Part shown: positions 34,390 through 46,720 of the stretch, piece by piece | How the letters are laid out: each line of letters starts with the position of its first letter | Position numbering within the stretch: position 1 is the first letter of the stretch | NCBI GenBank assembly: GCA_036362985.1 | Contig: JAYGXS010000004.1 | Location: 70,015,944 to 70,079,943, forward strand | DNA: 64,000 nt | Reading direction: 5' to 3' | Source: Ligula intestinalis | Lineage: Eukaryota > Platyhelminthes > Cestoda > Diphyllobothriidea > Diphyllobothriidae | Notes under the pieces: model-generated | Database searches by the model: none | Told to the model about the DNA's origin: nothing | The model's input: only the letters and a program-made list of their open reading frames with translations | Position numbers and translations under genes: made by a program

Positions 34390-34515
34390 TTATTCATTCA
34401 TGCAAAGACGGGCCGCAGCTGACGAGCCGTCACGAACTTTATTTGATCGAATAAATTCTGCCATATTTGCTTGCTTCAAATTTCTTCCTGGGAAAAGATG
34501 TTTCACATATTCGTT
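34390..34515. mobile_element. Right arm of an FBP-1-like foldback element, cut by the gap
   Basis: Nearly identical to 14374-14490, including the arm end GCTTGCTNCAAA and the one-sided tail CTGGGAAAAGATGTTTCACA. The rest of the element is lost in the N run. Confidence 0.8.
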
Positions 34516-37500
34516 TATCACCAGATATTTAGCAAAGGACATGAACGCATGGATTTGTACCTTTTTTATGGAAATTAATCAGAAAAAAAGTGAGGATAGA
34601 AATGATTATTTAAGTATATTTGGTGACGCAAACACATAAAATAGCAGAGATGTGCACTTAAGGTCCACTATGCAGTACATTTCTTATTAATTTTGCGCCA
34701 CATTTATTTATACATATATGAGCCCATTTTTTTATTTTCAAGCCGACATGTTCACGGTGTCAACAACGACGTAAACGATCAATTACACGGGTGGTTCTAT
34801 ATAGACTAAATGGCTAGAGCTTACTGCTAAAGTAAGGTCGAGCAAATAGGCTTTTTTTTTCAAACAAGGGTTCCTTAGGACTATTTACAAGTAGAACATG
34901 CGTTTGCAAAATACTAGAACGTTCGTTTTTCTGAAAAAAACGCCTTAGACAATATAGGGTTGCTAGAAAGAAGGAACGAGTTTCTCCAATCTTAGCCGTA
35001 AAGTTGATCGATCAACCATGTCCTTTGATGCGAAAACAATTGCATATTTTAGTGAAAACAAATGTTTTGCTCTTTTCTGCACATATGAATGCATTGTTTA
35101 TGACCAGTTCCGGTTAATGTATTTTAAGAAGAGAATGCCCGTGGAGTGGTGACGTACTTTGTGTCCCACAAGAAAGTGTCCCACAAATCTCTTTTTCATT
35201 GTAATGGTTATGCAATTTTACTTATCTAAAACACACAAAAGGTGTTTATCAAAAAATCAGCAGAAGCATTTACCATGGCATTTAATGGCAAGCATTTAAA
35301 ATAAAATGAATAAAAATGAAATATGACTAGGTCAAATGAAACAATGACTTTGGATGGCCTATAGAATCCGACTGATTTTAAGGAGGCATCATATGAACAA
35401 AGTGATACACATTCCACACTTCTCAATGTTTTGTCAATCACAGCAGAAGACCTTCAAATCGTAATTTTTAAACATAATAAATTTTATTCCTTAAACAGCT
35501 AAGATTGGTTTATAAATAGCAAATAATGGTTAAGACCACCCATGGTAATACAGAAGTTCGAGTTATTCAACATAACGGTAACATTTTATTTTAAGTAGGG
35601 CCACGGAGAACAAAGCCGCAGAATTCTTTATACGTGAGTACCGTTAAGCGTAAGTTATTGCACTAGCAAAGTATAGAGAAAAAAAATAAATGGAAAATAA
35701 CAGGGAATAGAGCATAATCTTATTTTAAAACTTTAATATAAAGCAGAAAGGAACACCTATTAATTAAAAATAAATAAGAAGTAAAATACTAAATAAAACA
35801 GTAAATAAATTGAAGCAAATTATTTAATAAAACAGTAATTAAAAAGAATCATGCTTATCTCGTGGTGTAGGATATTGGGGTGTTTGGTACCTACAGTAGA
35901 CTGTTACCCGCAAATTTTTATTGATTTCAACTTTAATCACTATTGCAAAAACGCCAGGCATAGTTAATTTAAGAATAATTTGGAACTTCGTTGGCCTGAA
36001 AACTCAGCTTAAAAAAAATTGTTTATATTTTTTCGGGCTCCAAGTAAAGAAAAGTGTAAAATTCAAAGATTAAGCTGCTTTATGCGAACTGTAATTTTTC
36101 AATTTGTTTTTGCGCCTCAACTCCAGCAAAAAGTTTAACTTTTCCGCACGAAAGTCTTTTTTATATGTTTCCAGGAAGTACACAAACTTCATTCTATTAA
36201 AGTGGTCTCTGGCGTATGCGCATATTAGCTTATTCACAAATAGTGGTGAATTTGAAATTCTCTCTGCAAAGAAAACGAAAATTCAATCATTAGGTCGACA
36301 GCTGGATTAGCGTGCATTTTCGGAATCCGGCAGGAACCTTCTTCAGAGACGATGCATTCACAAGCAAATCAACAACAGCAACTGAATAATTAGATACCTG
36401 TTCAATTTTCCGAATGGTGGCAAAAATTTAGAGCACAGTCGTTTGAGTTTCTGCTTTACGCGCTGCAATACACGAATCGCAAATGAAGAAAAATAATGTA
36501 GTCTAGCTTGAGAGATGGACTAAGTCGGATTCCACTCTCAGGCTAAAAAGTGATTACATTGTTGGAAAACACATCTCGCCATGCACATAATCGATTCAAT
36601 AAATTTGACCAACAAAGGCCGATCAGTTATTTTTAAGTGCAATACTACGTATCACAAATTTTCTGACATTGAATCTGTAGCAACTATTTGGACATTAAAT
36701 GGTAGGCAAGCATATGGAGGGTTAAGGCTCGTTCATGACCGTTCACTCACCGCAAAATATGCTCACTTTTTCCGCTGTGTGCTGCCTGGGGCCTCAAATC
36801 TCGGGTCGTTAGGGCTAACACGGCTAACAAGCCAGAAAGGACCATTCCCGTCTCCCCAGCCTTTGGCGACAATAGTAGGTGCAGTTGAAGCGTATTTATC
36901 CTAGTAACTTGCTCCGTTTTGAGTTCAAGACCAACAGACAATCATGCTTATAAAAGCCTAGATGGTTTTGTTCACGTTTCCAATTAAAAAAGGTTATCGC
37001 TTTATTAGCAACAGACGCTCATTAAGCCTCAACGTAAAGTTTCAAAAACCGAAAAGAGACCGCTTTTTACGCCTAACCAATTTTGGCTGGAAACTGGTCT
37101 TGATGAAAGCTGTACTCTTCTGTTAAATGTCCCTCAACCAGATACAGAAAAGGCACCCCACTTAGAAGGAGACCGTACAGTAATGGCCTGGCTGATGAGT
37201 GCGACTGGTTCAGGTTGGGGAGAATAGTTGAGATTGCGGAAAAAGTTGAAGTGTTAGAGTGTGTATTGTGGTTTATATACAAGAATGTTTACGCTTACTG
37301 GAATATTTTGTTAGATAATTTGTACTAACTGGGATCTTAACACCACACTTTGTCTGTATAGGTAAAGACTCTTCTGGTAAATTTAAGGTAAGCTTAAGTG
37401 TCATTTAAAAACAAAATATAAATGTACCAAATGTTTTTGAATGCAGATGCGAATGTTGGACATGGAGCTATAGAAACTGGAAATAGAAAAAGTGAATTTT

Positions 37501-40113
37501 TTGGAGCTTTTCGGATTCTATAAATTCAACGGAAACCTTTGCATTTCAGAAATTTACTTATTACGCCGACAGAAATTTAATTTAAAATCATTTAGTTGAT
37601 TTGGAAACATTCGTGTGCCTTTTACTAAAATCTCTCGTACTCTTTTCGCACTTTTAAACCAATCAACTAATGTAGTCTGCTAGACAAAAGAAATGATTTA
37701 TGGTTATGCCTTGAGCTGTGCTTCCGGTAATTACAGGCGGTGCTGGACAATTTTTGCATATTGGGAGTGACAGAGAAATGTGCCATTTCTTTGTTAATAC
37801 TCAGCCCAAACCTGTGCCTGGGAACTTTTAAATCTTCTTTAAGCATGGTGTGGATTTAAATATGTATCATTCTGTTATAGCTTAACAAAAATCAATGTCA
37901 AAAAATTGAAATCATTGCTCACGGGCTAAGGAAATTACGCATTTGAGCATACGCCCCTTTGCCTAGTCCGCTGAGACTTACGATAATTACCATGTTCGAC
38001 AATTTTCAGATACAAAAGCAGCTAGATTAAACAGATTTAATTTTGTTTCTGCACACAGCATTTTCACAATAAATTCTTAAACGCATAATATGTTTAAAAA
38101 ATATATATTTAGATTGTAAGCTCGTTCCTTAGTGGCACTTATGCCGTTTCAATCAAGCTAAATGTTCAACTATCAGTCACTCGATATCTGCCAAATCGTG
38201 CGTTCCGCGGGAAACAGCAAAAGCAAATCATTTAGTAGGCGATAGTAAATGTTTTGTTTGGCATATCGATATCGCGGTTATATGTTTTTTCGCTGATTTT
38301 TTGACATAGAATGCTTCTGAATATTCAAAGTTGGGGAGGCCTTCCTTCTAACAGATCAGTAACGAACTTATATTGCATGAGAAAATGGAAAGTTAATTTT
38401 GGCATTAGGTTAAGCCTACAAAATATTCCTGGAAAACATTTATTACATAAGTCAGTATCCAACGCACAAGAACCGTAAGCAAGCTTCCTTTATGCTACAT
38501 GTTTTTTGCGATTGTGTGTAAGCGATGACTAACATGGTCAATTTCATATAGCTGTTAGCATTTGCTCTCTTGTGCGCATTTCTCTGTTTTTGAATCTCAT
38601 TTTTTCCCATGAAAGTACAACTGTTTATTTTTGGCTTCGTTACATATGAAATGTCGCATGACAAAAAAGAAGTATTTGAGGCCTCCAGAATCATGTGTCC
38701 TACAAAAAAGCGCCTCAGCCAATATGCGCTGCTGGTGAAAATCAGTTTAGAAACGTTAGCTAAAAGAAGTTAGTCTCCAACCGTTTTCAATTGGAATGTA
38801 AAGTAAATCTGCCTTGAATCTTTTAAGAGTTATTGATAAATATGGCCAAATTTAGGCTGGAGATATTTAAAGGCGCAATGTACAGGCTAAGTTGAATAAT
38901 GACCGTAATTTAATTTCTTAAGTTAAAAACGTATATGAAGAACAATTAGCCCATTTGCAGAAAATTAAAGCTCCGGTGATGATCACGCAGCTTTCTAAGC
39001 TTTACTTGTTCCCAGCCAATGCCCTGAATGACGTTTTCAAGTATAAAAAAGCACATTTAATTAAACTTTTGTTTGTTTGGTTGTTTTTATCCTAATCTGA
39101 AATGCAAATAAGCTGCCTAGCGCAGATCACAAAATACCCTTGGGTGCAAACCGTCGGCTGTGAAGCATTTATTCGTGTGGAAATTGGGATGAAAACTCCG
39201 TGTCAGAACAGGACTATGCCAAAATCCAAAAGATAAATTCAGCTAAAGCCAGTAGATTTTCCTTGATTACGCCTATATGGACATCAAAGCGATAAGATAT
39301 TTCAGAAGCTTTCCTCGTAGACATGCCAGTCACTGGAACTGTCAGGTGTCGGGTGTATGATTGCGAAAAGGTCCAGTTCGTTCTGTTAGTATGGGTGAAC
39401 CGTTCACGATTTTCTGTGTTGTCCATAAATAAAGATTCTGGTCTACGTGCTAGACAAATCCTTCGAAATAATATATTTCTTTACAGCATATACCTAAATG
39501 TATGCAGCTGTCTGTTTAAGTCATTGTTTTTGAATCGCACAAACACTTTAACTCATTACCCGGTAAAATACATGTCCACAAAAGAAATTACCAGCTTCTA
39601 GGCCAAGTATCAATTACGAAACATTTACAACGAGTTACCTCTAGAAAAGGCTGAATGTATGCGTACTTTACACTTTCGAAGGTTAAGACAGCATGCATAT
39701 GGGGAGTTTGACTGGTTTTTGACTTCCCTGGAAATTAGAGAAAAACCTTCTGGTGAAAGGAAAGGAAATTGAGTTTCTTTTTATACTGAAGCCGATTACG
39801 GTATATTGTTTTTTCACTGCTCCTTGTAAGATTAAATATCTACAACAAATAGGTAGAAAATATCCTAAAATTTTGCGGAAAACTCTCATCTTCTGCCCAT
39901 TGCGTTTGAAATACCTGCATCTGATCATACAGAATAAGATAATAAAAATCGTATTAACATCTTTCACATAATGTTTAACGGAGAACATTGACGGCGTGTT
40001 GCGAGATTTGACGTATGCAGTACAGTCCCAAACTCATGAAATGTCAATCGAAATTCAGAATGTGTTTTTGATTCTGACCCTATCTGCGTATGTCTCAGAC
40101 GGTTCTTCTATTA
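34516..40113. other. No gene recognised (5.6 kb)
   Basis: Long AT-rich stretch, with runs such as AAATAAAACAGTAAATAAA near 35800. The 107-codon plus frame at 36581-36904 overlaps a minus frame and has no recognisable domain. I see no retroelement motif here. Confidence 0.4.
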
Positions 40114-40154
40114 GCTGTGATTAGGGATTCCCGAGGAAATTCGAAACGTCAGGT
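40114..40154 (+). ncRNA. Decayed hammerhead-like motif of PLE type
   Basis: GATTCCCGAGGAAATTC hairpin, then GAAAC, GTC, AGGT and AATAAA. The first core is degenerate (CTGTGATTA where CTGATGATG is expected). No PLE coding sequence is recognisable upstream. Confidence 0.45.
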
Positions 40155-40439
40155 TAATAAACCTCTTGTTCAAGTGATCGCTTCTTCTTCCGAATTGCTT
40201 CCTGGAACTTGGATATTCTCCTCTATTGTCAAACATAATAGTCAAAAATTTTAATTATGCGTGCAAAACAGTTTACTATCAGTATGTGTAAGGCACTTAA
40301 GGTTGTCGGCTTTTGGAGGAGCGATATTTGACCCCCCGTTCTTTGGAGGGCGCTTGTATCTGCATGAACCGGCCATCAGTCAGCTTCCTTTATTCTAGTA
40401 GTCTCGGGATTGCCCAAGTGATGACTCGCGTCCGGGTCA

Positions 40440-40790
40440 TCCAAACATTAAACATATCCGAGGCCAAGCTCATACGGCCTTCAAGGTAAAAATCAACGCG
40501 GTCGAAAAGTGACAGGAGCGAGAAGCCCAGGTCGCTGTGGGGATATCACAGTACCCACTGGAAAGTAGGCCGACGAAATCACCACCACCTAAGGAGATGG
40601 GCTTAGCAATGGTGTTTTGTTCCTGAGAGTTATTTGCAGCGAAGCAGACTTGTGGATGTTCACCCGACTAGTGGTGCTTTGGCAGCAAGTTGGTTTCCAG
40701 TCGACCTGGTGCGAAGGTGGGCGTCGTGGCTGGCAAAGCCAAAGAGCACGCCCACGCGTGCTACACATTAACTGACCTCTTATCCTACAT
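40440..40790 (+). repeat. Dispersed repeat C, copy 1
   Basis: Collinear with 43070-43420: CATATCCGAGGCCAAGCT, AATACGGCCT-like, GCGAGAAGC, CACAGTAC, GAAGCAGACTTGT, CACCCGACTA, CCTGGTGCGAAGGTGGGC, GTGGCTGGCAA. GC-richer than the surroundings. Family not identified. Confidence 0.7.
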
Positions 40791-41138
40791 GCAGCATGCT
40801 GAAGTAAACAACTTCCTTTGCATGTACGTAACATATGCTCTTTTCTAATGATCGAAATTTTGTTGACGATGCGTTGCGTTATGGTTATGATGTGTATTAA
40901 CGGAACCAAACAAAACCAAATGCAATCCACGTGCATGCTAGCACGCGCAGAGCAGATGGGGTCCGCTGAGGACTGCGTAGTTTTACAGACTGTTATTCGT
41001 AAATGTGCATTTACCAAACATTCTGGAGGCAATATGGACTGATTCGCTTAGGAATTCTTGGCAATTATCACAATATGATCGGAGAACTGCTTCTGATATA
41101 CAAAAGTGAGACTTAATTTGGACTAGATCCAAACCAGA
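40791..41138. other. No gene recognised
   Basis: The 74-codon plus and 147-codon minus frames here overlap repeat C and are not supported as genes. Confidence 0.35.
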
Positions 41139-41587
41139 TCGGGTTTTAACACGAAGATACACTTACAATTTCGGTCTACGCCTATAGACCCTAAATATAC
41201 TGATATATACCTCGCTCAGAAATTAATTTCTCTGGAGATTAAAAAGCTGAACTTTCAAAAACGGTATATCAACCAGAAAGCAGATAGGGAAATCTGGGCG
41301 ACCCACTGATGAGCCAGAGCCCTCGCAGCTGTGTCAAGCAGCGGCAGAATACCGGCGAAACACGTGTCTGGGCCTTTAAGCAAGTACCTAGGCTGTTAGT
41401 ATGGTTAGGTACAACGTCAATTTATACTACTAACGACTGTTTGATGGCAGCATGTGTATATTTCACAGGGGTTGACGGGTTTCAACACGAATATACACTA
41501 ACAATGGCGGTCTACGCCTATAGACCTTAAATATACTTATATATACCGCGATCAGAAATTAATTTCTCTGGAGATTAAAAAGCTGAA
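41139..41587 (+). mobile_element. Candidate retrozyme-like unit (336-bp periodic) carrying a hammerhead
   Basis: Two direct repeats of 113 bp (41139-41251 and 41475-41587) align at a constant offset of 336 bp. Landmarks are GGGTTTYAACACGAA, GGTCTACGCCTATAGACC (a 6-bp hairpin) and AGAAATTAATTTCTCTGGAG. Between them lies an intact hammerhead ribozyme. This is 1.34 copies of a tandem unit. Animal retrozymes are known as short tandem units of a few hundred bases with one hammerhead each and no coding sequence, mobilised through circular RNA. Whether this locus is such an element is inference. Confidence 0.7.
41302..41372 (+). ncRNA. Hammerhead ribozyme, complete core
   Basis: Helix I CCCA (41302-41305) pairs with TGGG (41369-41372). 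Core CTGATGA (41306-41312). Helix II base GCC (41313-41315) pairs with GGC (41354-41356), with an inner GCTG..CAGC. Core GAAA (41357-41360). Helix III ACAC/GTGT (41360-41367). The cleavage residue is C at 41368 after U. Every conserved position is met, including the G10.1-C11.1 pair. Helix III is a loop-less palindrome, so it would work best as a dimer or with a strained two-base loop. Confidence 0.85.
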
Positions 41588-41679
41588 TAAGTTCACTGCC
41601 CTGAGGCATAAGTTGGTTGTGGTGGTGGGTGGGATGGTATGACTGTTACGTTTTCAAGTTGACCCAATTGTGTAAAAAC
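41588..41679. other. No gene recognised
   Basis: Short flank after the second direct repeat. The hammerhead is not repeated at the expected +336 position. Confidence 0.5.
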
Positions 41680-41970
41680 TCACTACAGTGGCCTTGGCAG
41701 TGAGTCTCTTAGTTTCCGCATATGCATCTTATGGTTGCCTAGGGCCTGTGCGCGAATCCAAGCGGTGCAAAAATAGCAGTCGACGGCCTCCGAGACGTTT
41801 TTGACGTACGGTATCCCTGACCAAAACTTTGCGTCGGCGCGATTTTGTTGTCCAGCGAGTTTGCGCAAGCACCTGTTGGCGACTTTGTGTGGGTGGCCGT
41901 CTTCTCTAAACACCGGTCGAAGATATTGTATTTTGGCAAAATTGTATTCTGGTTACTTGCAGTGCATCCC
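41680..41970 (-). pseudogene. PLE fragment: linker between RT and GIY-YIG
   Basis: The minus strand reads FREDGHPHKVANRCLRKLAG, QQNRADAKFWSGIPYVKNVS, EAVDCYFCTAWIRAQALGNH, then KMHMRKLRDSLPRPL. It parallels the 9.53-9.75 kb region of the complete PLE (RNGYPKAFINRCLRVRSRR, IWHALPYIKDVSEATERIAA, HRPKATMRSRV). This linker precedes the endonuclease, which is absent here. The frame is open for about 76 codons; the N-terminal part is in another frame. It belongs to a different PLE subfamily from the 8-10 kb copy. Confidence 0.75.
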
Positions 41971-42322
41971 ACATCGCCGATAAAGTGAGTTCTTGCAACT
42001 GCGTTTATGACTGATTGGGTGGTTGCTGCTGCAATATTGTAATCACATCGTATTTGTCGCTGTCCTGAATAATTTCGTCTTTAAGCCAGCGCAATACTTG
42101 CGGACGACTAGGACATCGATGAAGTTCAGTTGGTTGTTCTCTTCCTCCTCGTCCATCGTAAGTTTTGCGTAAGGGGAAAAGCTTTTGAGACATTCCTTAA
42201 ATAAGATATATGTCTACACCCTGTTCAACTCTCCTATTTTTCAGTAATAGGGCTAAAAATACAAGTCCCAGGTAGGAAATCACAAGAAAGAGGAGCGTTC
42301 ACCGGAAGAGATTTTATTACAA
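41971..42322. other. No gene recognised
   Basis: Short minus frame at 42005-42193 lies upstream of the PLE linker in its orientation and may be degraded PLE sequence, but no motif is clear. Confidence 0.35.
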
Positions 42323-42367
42323 GCCTAACGTTTCGGATAGAGGTCTCATGTACCCATCTTCAGAAGA
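42323..42367 (-). ncRNA. Hammerhead-like motif, CUGAAGA variant
   Basis: The minus strand reads TCTT, CTGAAGA, TGGGTA...TATCC, GAAAC, GTT, AGGC. CUGANGA tolerates A at position 7, GGGTA/TATCC can form helix II, and GUU satisfies NUH. Helix I is only about three pairs. GTAATAAAA follows downstream. Plausible but weaker than the 41.3-kb ribozyme. Confidence 0.45.
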
Positions 42368-43069
42368 TGGACACTCTGGCTCAGGGTCCTCCACTTTAGG
42401 CCACACTTTCTTGCACGTGCCTGTTCTACCGATCATGGTTGAGTCACTGTGTGTGTTTATGGACGCGCCTTTAGTCACCTCCTTTGCACTGTCGGTCACC
42501 GTGCCGCGTGCGTTGGTGTCGGCCTCCTGCGCGTCCCTTCCGTCGTCCCCTTGCCGCGCCTGGATTGTTTAAGGCCCTCAGTTGCTCAATGCTGCGTCTG
42601 TCCCCGGATAAGTAGGTCCCTAAAACGACAATTGGAACTGGTGAATTTATGTGGCGGTTGACTGAATAGTCGGTCAACATCCACGCTTCCTTAGTCTGCC
42701 TTGACGTGTGATCATTTCTATTATCAATACAGTTGTACAGGCTCGAAGATTAACTGCTGCAAAAAATGAATTATCAGAAGGCTGTTGTAAATTAGCAGAA
42801 ACATAAACTGGGATTTAATTTAACTTGGTGGAATGAATATTCACAGACAAAAGCCTCAAAATGCCAACATCTGGTAAGCCCAGACACAAATATGTTCCAG
42901 TACCGCATTTTGCTACGCACGGTAACACTGTCAGAACAACTGCACATAAAACGAGAAAACGTAACTAGGGAGGGCAGGTTGAAAAAGACTGACAGGTCCT
43001 TGAGAAGTGATCGGTATCTGAGTTAGACATGCAGAGCTGTGACAACCACAAGTGCTGTCAACGCATAAG
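42368..43069. other. No gene recognised
   Basis: GC-richer left half with overlapping short frames on both strands. Probably the body of the element that ends in the hammerhead-like motif. No coding motif is visible. Confidence 0.4.
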
Positions 43070-43420
43070 CTTATACATATCCGAGGCCAAGCTAATACGG
43101 CCTCGGAGGTAAACATAAATTTGTTGGAAAAGTGACATGTGCGAGAAGCTCAGGTTGCCATGTGAATGTCACAGTACTCATGAGAAAATTAGGCCAACGA
43201 ATTCATCGCAGCCTAATACGATGGGCCTAGCAATGGTGATTTATCTGCGTTGAAGCAGACTTGTAAAAAGTCACCCGACTAAATCTCACCTGACATGCGG
43301 TGGTTTGGCAGCAAGATGCACTCTTTTCAACCTGGTGCGAAGGTGGGCCTCGTGGCTGGCAAGGCCATGGAGCTCGCCCACGCATGCGACTTCGTGCTTT
43401 CCATGCAACTAAGATATGCT
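43070..43420 (+). repeat. Dispersed repeat C, copy 2
   Basis: Collinear with 40440-40790, same orientation. Confidence 0.7.
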
Positions 43421-44940
43421 CAGCCCACCTTGTGTTGTGTTGTGGCCGTTCACATAGCCGAAAATCACCACATGCAACCCAAGTGGGCTTGCGCACCGAG
43501 GACCAGGATTTCGCAGGTGTACAGGGTGTTTTTGCTCATCAATGTGCATTTTGCCGAAGGTTTCGGGACAGTCTGGTTCACCAGTGGCAGTATGATCGGC
43601 AATCTATGGCTCGCGAGCCAGGTGTGATTGCGTCTGGCTATCTCAGCTAAAACTTCAATTAAAAACTTCAGTTTTGTGATTTTGGTTCCCCCAGTGAAGT
43701 GCTGTCTCCGAGATGTGTATTAGAATCAATTAATCTCGGTCAATCTCTGGCGTTTCTGCCCCCTAGGTTTGCCCTAGCAACTGTTTCAGTATTCCCTTTC
43801 GATCTAGCTGAGAGCAGCTGCTTCGCTTTTTTATCCTGCGTCCTAATGGCCAGTACAAGCTCGTTAAATAACAGACGCTCTACGAAAGCACGAAAGCCCC
43901 CAGACTTCACCTCAGCTTTGTGAAAGTCACGCGCATAAACCAGCCATCTACTATAATCCCTTGTGTTTATGTCCCCCAAACGGATGCGTTTATCACATGC
44001 AAGTAAACAGTTCATTCGCGGAAACTTGCCTTGTATACTAATAAATCAATCTTAACGTCTGACTGCTTCATTTCATCAGACGGAATACTGTTCGTCTAGT
44101 GGTTATAGCAGATCGCACATCCTTGAACACTAAACTCTCCTACTCTCTATCATTTGCCAAAAGTTGACCACGGAGGTTAATTATACTAACATTTAATTCA
44201 ATTTTAAAATACATTATATGACTCTCACTGTAAAATATTTCCGAATATTTGCTTCCGTGACTTTCTGAGGCAAATGGGTTGCCAACCCTTGGTTTAGAAG
44301 ATGATCGAACAGGCGATTACAATATCCGAACGCGAGAGTGCATTAAGGGTCAGATCGAAAACGAGTGTCCTGTTGATAGGGTGGTTTTGATGGTGGGCGG
44401 ACTCTTATTATTAGTAATGCTGATTTTCGAACTTGAAGGTGGGGTGTGTTGATCACACTGGCATCGAATTAGGATCGCTGATGCCTGACAAGATCAGCAT
44501 GTGTGCTGACTAACTGTTAACATTACAACAGGACGACAAGGTTTGGTGCTTGAGTCAATGAACATCACGAGTCTTTTTGTCTTCGTTGTATCGTCGTGTT
44601 GTTTAGCACTACCCATAGCGATGGTCGGGCAGTCACCTATCGCGTAGGTGTTAAGGCTAAGGAAGGTGTAACCTTAACGGCTGCGACCTTCCAGGCCCGT
44701 TTCCTTAAGAGAAGGGAGAGAAGTCATGGGAAGGTCAGATCGAATTTACAGAATGAATTGGAGAGGCAATAGGAGAATGACTATCGGACGCCCGAACATC
44801 CACAAGCCAGCGTACAGCGTCTGAAATCAGCTCTGATCCGCAGTCTTCTTGTGAGGACGTATTTGAGTCGCTTAGTGATTGACTGTTACAAAAAACCGGA
44901 GAAAGCCACCCCTTCCGAATACCCACTTCAACTTGAGCTA
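43421..44940. other. No gene recognised (1.5 kb)
   Basis: A 91-codon minus frame at 43740-44015 overlaps a plus frame and has no family signature. Confidence 0.4.
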
Positions 44941-44979
44941 GGCACAGCATACGTTCGCAAGTGCACTTCGTATTGAACT

Positions 44980-45675
44980 TGTCACTTCAAACCGTCCAGT
45001 CACATGGCTGAAAGGCCGCCAAAACCCTCAGTAATAACAGTGGAGAAGAAACGAATCTTCATCAGGGTCCCATTTCAAGGGGACGGACCAAGCGAACTTC
45101 TAAGGAGGCGCCTGAGTCAAGCCGTAGCAACTACCTTCCCAGCAGTCAACGCTCATGTATTGTTCTCCACTACTCCCATCCGAAACGGAGAGATCAAAGA
45201 TAAACTGCCAGCTCAGACCGCCTCTATGCGCATATATTCATTAACCTGTTCTTGTGGGGCAGGATATATTGGTCGCGCGAGCCGGCGTTTTTCCAACAGA
45301 GTAAGAGAGCACATTCCAGCAGGGTTAGGGAAGGGCTAACTTAAGAGTAGAAACAGCTCAATTCTAGCGCATCTGGTAGACTCAGACCATCGCGTGGATG
45401 CCAAAGAGGCCTTCCGAGTGATCTACAATGTGCCTTCGGGCTATTCAAAATTCCTTGGAGAGCGACTGTTGGCCACGGCAGAGGCAAACACCATCAGGCT
45501 AAGCCAACTAATCCTGTGCGCCCAAGAATTTCGTCCCGGCACCGCAGTTACCATGGGCGAAAATGACCACACACGGTGGATCACTGGCCTCGGAAACGGG
45601 CCCTCGCAGAAACGAGCAGGTCCCAAATCCAACCACACACACCTTATCACCTGTCTTGGACTCCGGTCCATCTAG
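44980..45675 (+). pseudogene. Second-family GIY-YIG endonuclease region, nearly intact
   Basis: The frame runs from after a TGA near 44974 through 45675 with one internal TAA at about 45338. It reads KRIFIRVPFQGDGPSELLRR, RLSQAVATTFPAVNAHVLFS, then the GIY-YIG core IYSLTCSCGAGYIGRASRRF with SNRVREH. After the stop come SSILAHLVDSDHRVDAKEAF and RLLATAEANTIRLSQLILC. The CSCGxxYIGRxxRRxxxRxxEH arrangement fits the GIY-YIG fold: catalytic Tyr, Gly, Arg and Glu-like positions are present. This is the best-preserved copy of the family also seen at 13.6, 19.7 and 61.4 kb. No RT domain is found upstream. Confidence 0.8.
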
Positions 45676-46194
45676 GTGGTGATATCCTGACCGCAGCTTT
45701 CCCAACCATCCCCCACCCCTTCCCCCCCCGCCAAACCTGATAGCAATAACACTTCATCTTTCCATCAACCAGCATAGTTTATTTATTTCATTACCATATA
45801 ACTGTAAAAGCCTGAAGAGTATCTTTTGAAAACAAACTTATTTTCGCAAATTTAAAAATTTTTACATAAAAAAACTTAACAGACAATCTTTGGTCTCGGT
45901 TATGCACAGAGTTGTGGGTCTCCCGACCCGAGCAGAGAAAGAGTTCTTCATGGTTCTCAACAGTGGTGAACTGCATTGTTGGCCTGCTATTGCAGACCGT
46001 GCCTAGGCGATGGCGTCGGAGTTGAAAATTACTCAGCTTTGCCAACTTTCGGAGTATGAGCAGAGATTTGCCGGTTCAGTGTGAAGAGCGAACTGATTTC
46101 GGGGTAGGCTGATTTCTCGTTTAAGGATTTTGTGCACAAATCCACAAATTCGACATAAAATGGGTGGAGTCTGATGGAAAAGAAACGAAAAAAA
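45676..46194. other. No gene recognised
   Basis: Follows the retroelement ORF. No family terminal motif is found. An 84-codon minus frame (45791-46045) has no domain. Confidence 0.4.
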
Positions 46195-46720
46195 TGGGTG
46201 ATTAGGAGGTCGTCTGCTTCAACCTGCCTGGGGTCAAACCTACCAATCTATAGTTTGATTGGTAGAGATCCTGGCATGCTTTTAAATTAATTGCATAACA
46301 ACTAAGCGTTAAATTTTTTTTTTAAATTTATTTATATTTTAGTTCATTTTGCAGTGCATTACTATATTTTCTATTTTATTTCAGTTGTAGATTACGTATT
46401 AGTTGTATGAGTCTAGCTTACGTTATTTTATGTTTTTAGTTAGTTGATTTTAATTTTTGTTTTATATTTTTTGATATATTTATTTTCCAATATTTGCACT
46501 ATTGCACATTTTAACTAAGGTGCGCATTTTTCTTAACAAGAATTCGTTTGCTTGAATAATTATTCCTGTTTTAATACTTTCACAAACTATATATTTTGTT
46601 CATATTTCTTTTCGTTGTATTGCCCAGATTGTATACTCTTCACTAAACCCGGTCATGTATTACAGAAGGATGGGGCTTTCGTATACTGATCCTGGAGCCT
46701 AAGTAGGATTCTACTAAGAT
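46195..46720 (+). repeat. Dispersed repeat B, copy 3
   Basis: Collinear with 1035-1540 and 7655-8176. The left edge (GGAGGTCGTCTGCTTCAACC) also matches the middle of the foldback DNA element at 27.98 and 50.94 kb. The GC hairpin seen in the other copies is lost. Confidence 0.7.

Noticed and set aside
43740..44015. 91-codon minus frame
   Set aside because: Overlapped by a plus frame across the same bases; no motif recognised.
44060..44100. Possible hammerhead around TTTCATCAGACGG
   Set aside because: CTGATGA is present on the minus strand, but no GAAAC or cleavage triplet follows.
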